From JANRKT01 sp033763355 (GTDB lineage Bacteria; Bacteroidota; Bacteroidia; Chitinophagales; Chitinophagaceae): 24,182 nucleotides of DNA. The stretch is taken from positions 1 to 24,182 of the forward strand of contig JANRKT010000352.1 of the NCBI GenBank assembly GCA_033763355.1, written 5' to 3'. Position numbers and translations under genes: made by a program. Positions 16,120 to 21,847 of this stretch are shown here, piece by piece (positions within the stretch are counted from its first letter, which is position 1; each line of letters begins with the position of its first letter). The notes below the pieces were generated by a model. That model was not told where the DNA came from. It did not search any database and saw nothing but the letters and a program-made list of their open reading frames with translations.

Positions 16120-16911
16120 TTATTTAATTCGCTTGGATAAATAAGATAATAAATGCAACGTATCAATACTTCCAAAATGGGGACCTTTTTCAAAGTCGCC
16201 TTGTGCCTGTGCCATTGTATTTGTAAGATGTGCGAAGCATATTATATTCTTCTGTTTTGCTTCAGCAAAGGCATAAAGGGCAGAAGCTTCCATTTCCACA
16301 CAACAAACATTTTCTTTTTCCATTGCTGCAATAGCTGCTTGTGTTTCCCTGTATGGAGCATCTGTTGTCCAGCTTTTTGCTTCAAAATATGGGCAATTAT
16401 TATCGGTGGAACCAACAGCTAGTTTCTTGTATAAAGTTTGAGGCAATCTTGCAGGTGCATCCTGTGGCAGGTAATGATAACTTGTTCCCTCGTCTCTTAT
16501 GGCTTCGGTAATTAAAGCAAATCGTTTATTTGATAACGGATGATTAACGATGCCGGCCGATGTAACACTGATGAGGTACTTACCACCTGATACAAAAAAT
16601 TGTTCTGCTACCAGTACGGAATAAGATGCGCCAACAATGCAGGGAATGATACCGATTTCAGCACCTTCAATTTTAAAGTTATACATTTTTGAATGGTAGC
16701 ATGCCCAGCATTTATTTAAAGCAGCTTCTCCAATTTTTATAAGATATGAGGCCAGGTCACCATCGGGGTCTAATACACATATTTCCGGCACAGGACATTC
16801 GGGAATAGATTTCTGCCTTCTGGCTTCCCTTAATAGATTTTCTGGCAGGAATACAGAAGTTGCAGTGTAATCTTTATTTATCAGTAATGGAATATTGATC
16901 TTCTCTTTCAT
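16120..16911 (-). CDS. Nucleoside phosphorylase-like protein (PNP/uridine phosphorylase family)
   Basis: This 263-residue protein shows the PNP/UDP phosphorylase fold signatures: ISVTSAGIV (about 115-123), TTDAPYRET, and the ribose-binding VEMEASALYAFA. The N-terminal phosphate loop, which in uridine phosphorylase has a GDPxR pattern with a phosphate-binding arginine, reads CVLDPDGDL here, so that arginine is missing. The protein might therefore be a hydrolytic nucleosidase or use another acceptor. It sits nine bases after the DsrE-like gene and one base before the MFS gene. Two methyltransferases in the same locus would make S-adenosylhomocysteine, a possible substrate class, but thionucleosides or arsenic nucleosides are also conceivable. 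Confidence 0.85.
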   Translation of the reverse strand: MKEKINIPLLINKDYTATSVFLPENLLREARRQKSIPECPVPEICVLDPDGDLASYLIKIGEAALNKCWACYHSKMYNFKIEGAEIGIIPCIVGASYSVLVAEQFFVSGGKYLISVTSAGIVNHPLSNKRFALITEAIRDEGTSYHYLPQDAPARLPQTLYKKLAVGSTDNNCPYFEAKSWTTDAPYRETQAAIAAMEKENVCCVEMEASALYAFAEAKQKNIICFAHLTNTMAQAQGDFEKGPHFGSIDTLHLLSYLSKRIK

Positions 16912-16920
16912 TCACAAATT

Positions 16921-17279
16921 TTAAAAAGTTAACACCTTATGGCTGTCAACCACCCGGTTTGTAAGTTCTGCAAGATTGCTGATTTCTGCCCCTTCAACCA
17001 ATTTTAAATTTATCAGTCCTCTCGATTCTGCACAACTTTCGCAAATTTTTACTTTTGCACCCTTATTCAGGGAGAGTTTCAGCATTCTTTCGATGTTGTA
17101 GTAACCATTCGGTGTTGTTTGGTTTGCAATGGCACAATTGGCCGCATCAGCTATCAAAAAAATTCTAACTTCTGTTTCCGGGTATTCTTTATTTAACTGA
17201 TTTGCTATATGCAAAGCGTTATATGCCTTCTCTGAGCCGTAGGGTGCATCATTTATGACTAATAAATTTTCATTGTCAT
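16921..17279 (-). CDS. DsrE-like sulfur-carrier protein, frame broken near the start
   Basis: The readable frame from TTG 17214 gives 97 residues. Homology clearly starts earlier: the same frame continues upstream as NLLVINDAPYGSEKAYNAL, a typical DsrE N-terminus, but meets a stop without any ATG. The ATGs at 17279 and 17273 lie one base out of phase. Adding one A to the four-A run at 17267-17270 would join them and give about 119 residues beginning MTMKNLLV. Either a base was lost, by mutation or a sequencing error in the run, or translation begins at a rare codon. The protein carries Cys in IADAANCA and CESCAESRG, the latter near where DsrE-type proteins hold sulfane sulfur. It lies 14 bases after the methyltransferase gene. 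Confidence 0.72.
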
Positions 17280-17293
17280 TAATTTTATACTAA

Positions 17294-17926
17294 CTATTTA
17301 ATTCCTTTTATAACAACAAAACTTCCCTTCCCGTAACCAGGTTGTGGCTGCTCGATTACATTTTCATCCGCATTCAATAGCGTTTGCCAGTAAGAGAAAT
17401 TTTGAAAGCCGGCTTGCGATAAGAGTTCAGTAATTTCCTCAGTAGAATGAAAATGAGCATCTCTGTAAAACTTATTTGTGCTTTTCTGCTGCTCATATTT
17501 TTTTCCAAGATCACTTTTGCGGTCAATCAGACCAATGATAAGTGTTCCTTTGGGTTTTAAAATGCGATGCACTTCAGCAAATGCTTTAGGAATATTATTC
17601 AGAAAACAAACCGTCGTTACCATTGTTGCAAAATCATAGGATTGATCTTCTATCGGTAACTTTTCAGCTACAGCATCAATTACTTTAACCCCTCTTTGTT
17701 TTGCCAATGCCGCCATACTTGCTGAAGGCTCGACTCCATATTTTATATTCAGCGGTTCAGCAAACCTTCCTGAACCAACGCCAATTTCAATACCCTTTTT
17801 ATTCTTTGGAACGACTTTCTTCATTGCCAGCAACTCAGACTGATAGAGGTTTGAATGTTTTTCAAACCATGCATCATATTCATAGGCGAATTGATAATAA
17901 GCTTCAGATGAATCAATAGTTGTCAT
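17294..17926 (-). CDS. Class I SAM-dependent methyltransferase
   Basis: This 210-residue cytoplasmic enzyme has motif I in IEIGVGSGRFA (about 46-56), an acidic motif II at GVEPSASM, and motifs around AEKLPIEDQSYDFATMV and HRILKPKGTLIIG, as in methyltransferase type 11. The N-terminal AYEYDAWFEKH and the TVCFLNN and LIDRKSDLGKKYEQQK segments match a subfamily I recall from sulfur- and metal-related loci, with unknown substrate. Its ATG overlaps the stop codon of the haem protein gene by four bases, so it is translationally coupled to an exported protein, which is unusual for a cytoplasmic enzyme. Confidence 0.88.
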   Translation of the reverse strand: MTTIDSSEAYYQFAYEYDAWFEKHSNLYQSELLAMKKVVPKNKKGIEIGVGSGRFAEPLNIKYGVEPSASMAALAKQRGVKVIDAVAEKLPIEDQSYDFATMVTTVCFLNNIPKAFAEVHRILKPKGTLIIGLIDRKSDLGKKYEQQKSTNKFYRDAHFHSTEEITELLSQAGFQNFSYWQTLLNADENVIEQPQPGYGKGSFVVIKGIK

Positions 17927-18600
17927 TTTACCTTCAATATTACTTTCCTTTCAAAATAGTTTCCCAGCATTCCTTCCTGTGCCTTTCCTTTAACACTTTC
18001 TCCTTTTGTCAGCATTACTTGTAATTTCAGTTCTGCATTCTTTGCATTACTCAATGGCTGTATGGTCATTGGTAAACTTGTAATGGCAGCGTCTTCATAT
18101 CCTGGTAGCCTATCACCAACGAGCCGGCAGGACATGGGAAGGTTTACATCCCAATCGGGTGCAAATTTTGAAAGAGAATGTGTTCCTATAGTTGCCGGAT
18201 CAATATAAAGCCAGGCATTTCGGTAGGGTTCAGCAAAAGACTTGTCTTTCTTTTGCCCGATTACCGTCAGCACAGTTTTTTGTTCCCATCTTTTTGCTTC
18301 AATCAGGAATGAACCGTCAGCTTGTTTAAATGATTTTTTTGTCTCCATATCAAGGATATCAATGATCAATTTATCCTCTTCTTTCCATGGGCCGTTATTC
18401 GCATGACAACTCATACAGTTTTTTGAGCTGCTCAAAATACCCACTGCAGGCGGATAGGCATAAGCTGAACCTATTCCGAATGCAGATGATGCATCAGATT
18501 GACGGAATTCCGGGTGATAATTATTTTCCAACTTCGGTAATGAGTTAAGTATAGCGATTACAAAAAAAATTGAAACCAGGACGACAGCTTTTACTTTCAT
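17923..18600 (-). CDS. Exported c-type haem protein with one CxxCH site
   Basis: This 225-residue protein begins with a signal sequence or membrane anchor (about 1-20, VKAVVLVSIFFVIAIL). A single haem c site, CMSCH, is at 62-66 with a short loop before it. The remaining 150 residues look beta-rich, with conserved-looking elements such as NGPWKEEDKLIIDILD, RNAWLYIDPATIG and LPMSCRLVGD; I do not recognise this domain. Haem sites in such proteins work in periplasmic electron transfer, so it could take electrons from oxidation of a sulfur compound. The next gene overlaps it by four bases. It follows the rhodanese/dioxygenase-like gene after 42 bases. Confidence 0.82.
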   Translation of the reverse strand: MKVKAVVLVSIFFVIAILNSLPKLENNYHPEFRQSDASSAFGIGSAYAYPPAVGILSSSKNCMSCHANNGPWKEEDKLIIDILDMETKKSFKQADGSFLIEAKRWEQKTVLTVIGQKKDKSFAEPYRNAWLYIDPATIGTHSLSKFAPDWDVNLPMSCRLVGDRLPGYEDAAITSLPMTIQPLSNAKNAELKLQVMLTKGESVKGKAQEGMLGNYFERKVILKVK

Positions 18601-18642
18601 AATTTTTAAAGTTTAATTATTTTTTGGATAACCTTTTGTCAC

Positions 18643-19749
18643 TTACGAAACCGCACAACGGTTAGCTCCCGCTTCCAGATCAACAGGATTAATGCCTTCA
18701 TAACTGCCAATTATATTTTTTTCAGCAATAGCAAGAAAGTTGGGTGGGGCAGGTGGTATTTTTTGCAAAAGAGAATTGACAAAGTCTTCCTCATTAGTTT
18801 TCAGCATCGCAATATTTTTCTTTGCTTCACCAATGGTGGTTTGAACCAGCTTATTATCAAACTCAATGGGCTTGCTGGTATGCGCAGGAAGAATAACTAC
18901 ATCATCAGGAAGCGATAACAGGCTTTGCAATGATTGATATAACAGTTTTGCTTTTTTCCTGCTTTCTTCTTCACTTGACTTCAGATCAGGGCGGCCAACT
19001 CCGTTGGCAAAAAGCGTATCACCTGTAATCAAAATTTTATTCTCGATATAAAAGCTATAGCTCTCTAATGTATGACCCGGTGTAGGCATTGATTGCAAAA
19101 CAACTGAACCAACAGAAAAAACTGTATCTGCTTTTATTGGGTGAAACTCAAACTGTATTTTATTCGGGGCCGGAAGGTATAAAGGTGCATTGAAATATTC
19201 CGCCAGTTCTTTTGACCTTGAAAGATGATCGGCGTGGATATGCGTTTCGATAATATACTTTATGGAAAGTTGATGCTGCTTTGCCAATTGCGCATATACT
19301 TCAACTGGAAGCGAAGCATCAATAATAATTGCTTCTTTATTAGAAGCAATGATGTAAGATAAACAGCCTTTCCCCGTCCGTCTTATTTGCCATAATTCAA
19401 AATCATCATAATAACGATATGCTGTGTTCCAGGCAAGGCTCCAGCCTTTCATGCCATCCTGCAGTGAAAATGCATTGTAGCCTTTTAGCTGAAGCATATC
19501 TGTTGCTATCAAACTGGTCTTACCCCCTGCGCATACCGTCACAACCGGAATGGTTTTATCAAGGTGTATATTATTAAAGACCGAATCATCATTTTGCTTT
19601 AGCCTGTTATAAGCATCAATATGAATGCTGCCGGGAATGAACCATTCTTCTCTTTCCTTTACCGGGCGGATATCAATAACATTTACGGGTTTATGTAAAG
19701 AAAGCATTTGGCTGAGCGTATCGGCTGTAATGTGTGGAATATCCTGCAT
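18643..19749 (-). CDS. Rhodanese-persulfide dioxygenase-like (metallo-beta-lactamase fold) fusion
   Basis: I chose ATG 19749 (368 residues); the longer frame to 19812 would overlap the regulator. Residues 5-108 are a rhodanese domain with active-site loop CAGGKTS (Cys73). Residues 125-368 are a metallo-beta-lactamase domain: THIHADHL (His170, His172, Asp174, His175), TPGHTLESYSF (His226), TGDTLF (Asp244) and PAHTS (His290). The motif set resembles persulfide dioxygenases of the ETHE1 type, which oxidise glutathione or other persulfides to sulfite with one iron. In known fusions the rhodanese part usually follows the dioxygenase; here it comes first. The C-terminal GANRCAVS ending is typical of this family as I recall it. 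It starts ten bases after the regulator gene. Confidence 0.88.
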   Translation of the reverse strand: MQDIPHITADTLSQMLSLHKPVNVIDIRPVKEREEWFIPGSIHIDAYNRLKQNDDSVFNNIHLDKTIPVVTVCAGGKTSLIATDMLQLKGYNAFSLQDGMKGWSLAWNTAYRYYDDFELWQIRRTGKGCLSYIIASNKEAIIIDASLPVEVYAQLAKQHQLSIKYIIETHIHADHLSRSKELAEYFNAPLYLPAPNKIQFEFHPIKADTVFSVGSVVLQSMPTPGHTLESYSFYIENKILITGDTLFANGVGRPDLKSSEEESRKKAKLLYQSLQSLLSLPDDVVILPAHTSKPIEFDNKLVQTTIGEAKKNIAMLKTNEEDFVNSLLQKIPPAPPNFLAIAEKNIIGSYEGINPVDLEAGANRCAVS

Positions 19750-19759
19750 AATTAAACGA

Positions 19760-20428
19760 TTAAATAGTTTCAAATGGCAAACCTTTGATTTTCCATTCGG
19801 GAAAGCCTTCAATAAGTCTTTTGGCTTTAAAGCCTTTTTTTACGAGTATATTCACGGCTTCATCTGCAAAAACACAAAAGGGGCCCCTGCAATAAGCAAC
19901 GTATTCTTTGTTTTTAGACAGTTTTTTTAGTTTAGCAGGAAGTTCTTTAACTGTGATATTGATAGAACCAGGAATATGCCCATTTTTGAACTCAACTGCC
20001 GGACGAATATCAAGTACTACAATATTTTTTGATTTCATCCTGCTTAATAATTCATCAATGTTCAGCGCTTCCAGCGTATTTCTTTTTTCCCGGAAATCTT
20101 TTACCAGTTTTTCCATTTCTGCCATTCTCTCAAGCCCCAGTTCCCTGAGGGCTTGCCATGATTTATATATCCCTTCGTGGGCAAGCCTGTAGTGAATATA
20201 ATTCCCGGCCCGCCTTATTTCAACCAGGTTGGCAGCTTTCAGCACCTGCAGGTGCTGCGAAGTGTTGGCGATGGACATATCGGTTTCGCCGGCTATTTCT
20301 TCCACAGATTTTTCGCCCTGACCCAGCAAATCAATGATCTCAAGCCGGCGTGGATTTGCCATAGCTTTAATCATTTTGGCCAGAAGAAAATATGCTTTAT
20401 CCTTAAAAATTCTTTTTTCCAATTCCAT
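19760..20428 (-). CDS. ArsR/SmtB-type regulator fused to a rhodanese domain
   Basis: This 222-residue protein has an N-terminal winged helix (about 10-95: MANPRRLEIIDLL, then a recognition helix in ANTSQHLQVLK, and a wing at RRAGNYIHYRL). A helical linker leads to a rhodanese domain (135-222) with active loop CRGPFC (Cys180, Cys185). The DNA-binding part has no cysteine, so the usual metal or dithiol sites of ArsR and of BigR/SqrR are absent; the only sensing thiols are in the rhodanese loop. It is the first gene of the minus-strand operon and faces a palindrome and a divergent methyltransferase gene, which fits autoregulation. I expect release from DNA on persulfidation of the rhodanese part; that is inference. 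Confidence 0.92.
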   Translation of the reverse strand: MELEKRIFKDKAYFLLAKMIKAMANPRRLEIIDLLGQGEKSVEEIAGETDMSIANTSQHLQVLKAANLVEIRRAGNYIHYRLAHEGIYKSWQALRELGLERMAEMEKLVKDFREKRNTLEALNIDELLSRMKSKNIVVLDIRPAVEFKNGHIPGSINITVKELPAKLKKLSKNKEYVAYCRGPFCVFADEAVNILVKKGFKAKRLIEGFPEWKIKGLPFETI

Positions 20429-20437
20429 TTAATTTGC

Positions 20438-20445
20438 CAAAAATA
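20438..20445 (-). promoter_or_regulatory. Candidate -7 box of the sulfur operon
   Basis: Read on the minus strand this is TATTTTTG, a full match to the Bacteroidota TAnnTTTG box. It lies nine bases before the regulator ATG at 20428, implying a nearly leaderless transcript. The palindrome at 20452-20485 covers the place of the -33 element, so a bound regulator would block the promoter. Confidence 0.45.
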
Positions 20446-20451
20446 CGTAAA

Positions 20452-20485
20452 TTCAACTATTCAATAAAATTATTGAATAGTTGAA
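20452..20485. promoter_or_regulatory. Perfect 34-bp palindrome, probable operator of the ArsR-rhodanese regulator
   Basis: Two perfect 16-base arms (TTCAACTATTCAATAA and its complement) flank two bases. It contains an inner dyad of ATTCAA (20459-20464) and TTGAAT (20473-20478) and an outer pair at 20451-20456 and 20481-20486, eight bases further out. ATTCAA/TTGAAT half-sites are typical of ArsR-family operators. It lies between the divergent regulator and ArsM-like genes, so one site could control both directions. Confidence 0.75.
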
Positions 20486-20564
20486 AACCAGTTTGAAGCT
20501 TTCTCCGTATAATTTTATAGCATGAGTTTAAGAAACACAATTTTCAAAAAATAAAACCATTGTT

Positions 20565-21347
20565 ATGGAAACTATTTCAACCAGAAAGCTGGATACTACA
20601 GATCTTGAACAAAAGGTTAAACATATGTACCGTGATGTGGCCCTGCGTCCGGAAGGGGAATATCATTTTGAAATGGGCAGGGGGCTTGCCGAAAAACTGG
20701 GATACGGCAAAGCCGACCTTGACAGCATCCCTTCTGCAGCTATAGAGTCATTTGCCGGTGTAGGGTATTATTTTGATATGGCCGGTATTAAAAATGGGGA
20801 ATGGGTGCTTGATTTAGGAAGTGGCTCAGGCATGGATGTTTTTGTTGCTGCACTGAAAGTGGGGCTTTCAGGAAAGGTTTGCGGCGCAGATATGACAGAT
20901 GAACAATTGGAGAAAGCAGAACGTCTTCGCAAAGAAAACAACTTTAATCAGGTGTCTTTTCATAAGGCATACATAGAAAAGCTTCCATTTCAAAATGAAA
21001 GCTTCGATGTAGTTATCAGCAACGGGGTAATTAACCTTTGTGCAGATAAAGGAAAAGTTTTCAAAGAAGTATGCCGTGTGCTGAAGCCGGGTGGTCGTAT
21101 GGTAATAGCAGATATTGTTACAGAGAAACAATTACCGGAGAATATTGTTTGTAACTCAACTTTATGGGCAGCATGCATCGGAGGGGCCAGCCAGCAGGAT
21201 GAATATAAGCAAGCTATTGAAAATGCAGGCATGGAAGTGCTTTGGGTAAGAAATAACGATGCGTATGCTTTCATTTCCAAATCGGCTAAAGGAGCATCAG
21301 TTGATTATGGCGTAAAAAGTGTGTCATTGCTGGCGGAAAAAAAATGA
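20565..21347 (+). CDS. ArsM-like SAM methyltransferase lacking canonical arsenic cysteines
   Basis: This 260-residue enzyme follows the ArsM (arsenite methyltransferase) pattern: motif I VLDLGSGSGMDVF (82-93), ADMTDEQL (108-115), YIEKLPF, SNGVINL (152-158), RVLKPGGRMVIADIV and the late CIGGA (Cys204). ArsM enzymes bind As(III) with three cysteines; here the one in SNCV is Gly154 and the one expected near the YGCG stretch before motif I is replaced in AGVGYYF. Only Cys204 remains. A softer or smaller substrate such as a thiol, sulfide or selenium compound is therefore more likely than arsenite. It is transcribed away from the ArsR-rhodanese gene across the palindrome, so it is likely under the same control. 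Confidence 0.87.
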   Translation: METISTRKLDTTDLEQKVKHMYRDVALRPEGEYHFEMGRGLAEKLGYGKADLDSIPSAAIESFAGVGYYFDMAGIKNGEWVLDLGSGSGMDVFVAALKVGLSGKVCGADMTDEQLEKAERLRKENNFNQVSFHKAYIEKLPFQNESFDVVISNGVINLCADKGKVFKEVCRVLKPGGRMVIADIVTEKQLPENIVCNSTLWAACIGGASQQDEYKQAIENAGMEVLWVRNNDAYAFISKSAKGASVDYGVKSVSLLAEKK

Positions 21348-21653
21348 AATTGAGAAGCCGGGCAGGACTTTTCTGTTTGCATTGAGGCTGCTTTTGGAAG
21401 ACGAAAATGATAAAGAAGGTTTGTGGATGTTAAAAAGTGAGATACCTGTGATTATTTCGTAATAACTACAAAACAGAATTACCGGTTACCAACGGTGTGG
21501 TAAAATTAAAAGCGTTTGAAAATAAGGTTTCTTCAATGTGCACCACATTGAATTCAGGTAGCACTACTGCAAAAAATCAAATATCCTGCCTAATGCGGGA
21601 AAACCTGAACCCTTCACACAATTATCAGGATGTTTTATTGCGTTGAACAAGTG
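21348..21653. other. Gene-poor stretch with a small inverted repeat
   Basis: No convincing gene is present. A plus-strand frame from about 21449 to 21648 is open for some 65 codons without a good start and with no recognisable motif, and a shorter open stretch precedes it; these could be remnants of decayed genes. TTCAATGTG and CACATTGAA (21532-21552) form a perfect nine-base inverted repeat around CAC; no T run follows on either strand, so it is not an ordinary terminator. Confidence 0.4.
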
Positions 21654-21690
21654 AAATAAAAAAAGCGATCCACCAAATGCGGATCGCTTT
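21654..21690 (-). terminator. Rho-independent terminator of tRNA-Arg
   Basis: On the minus strand AAAGCGATCC (21690-21681) pairs perfectly with GGATCGCTTT (21671-21662) around a nine-base loop, and a T run follows. It begins five bases after the tRNA 3' end. Confidence 0.9.
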
Positions 21691-21695
21691 ACAGG

Positions 21696-21769
21696 TGACC
21701 CCGTCAGGATTCAAACCTGAAACCTTTTGATCCGTAGTCAAATGCTCTATTCAGTTGAGCTACGGGGCC
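21696..21769 (-). tRNA. tRNA-Arg(ACG)
   Basis: The minus strand folds into a full cloverleaf of 74 bases. The acceptor is GGCCCCG with CGGGGTC (one G-U pair), the D stem GCTC/GAGC, the anticodon stem TTTGA/TCAAA with loop CTACGGA, the variable loop AGGTT, and the T stem TCAGG/CCTGA. The anticodon ACG reads CGN arginine codons after deamination to inosine. The 3' CCA is not encoded (ACCT follows). The D loop has A19 and the T loop U56 where G19 and C56 are the rule, so the tertiary pair is changed on both sides. The Levitt pair is A15-U48. Confidence 0.97.
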
Positions 21770-21788
21770 AATACCATAAATCGGGCTG

Positions 21789-21796
21789 CAAATATA
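21789..21796 (-). promoter_or_regulatory. Candidate -7 box for tRNA-Arg
   Basis: On the minus strand this reads TATATTTG, a full match to TAnnTTTG. It lies about 20 bases before the mature tRNA 5' end, which suits a short leader removed by RNase P. No clear -33 TTTG is seen at the expected distance. Confidence 0.5.
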
Positions 21797-21847
21797 AAGC
21801 CTGTTTGCCGAAATCAGAAATTGTAAATTTTTCCAATGCAGGCTGAA

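Noticed and set aside
14832..21347. Calling the locus an arsenic resistance operon
   Set aside because: There is an ArsR-type regulator, an ArsM-like enzyme and an MFS protein, but no arsenate reductase or arsenite pump is recognised, the ArsM-like protein lacks key cysteines, and the rest of the genes are sulfur-related.
21532..21552. Inverted repeat as terminator of the ArsM-like gene
   Set aside because: No T run follows on either strand, and it lies about 185 bases after the stop codon.
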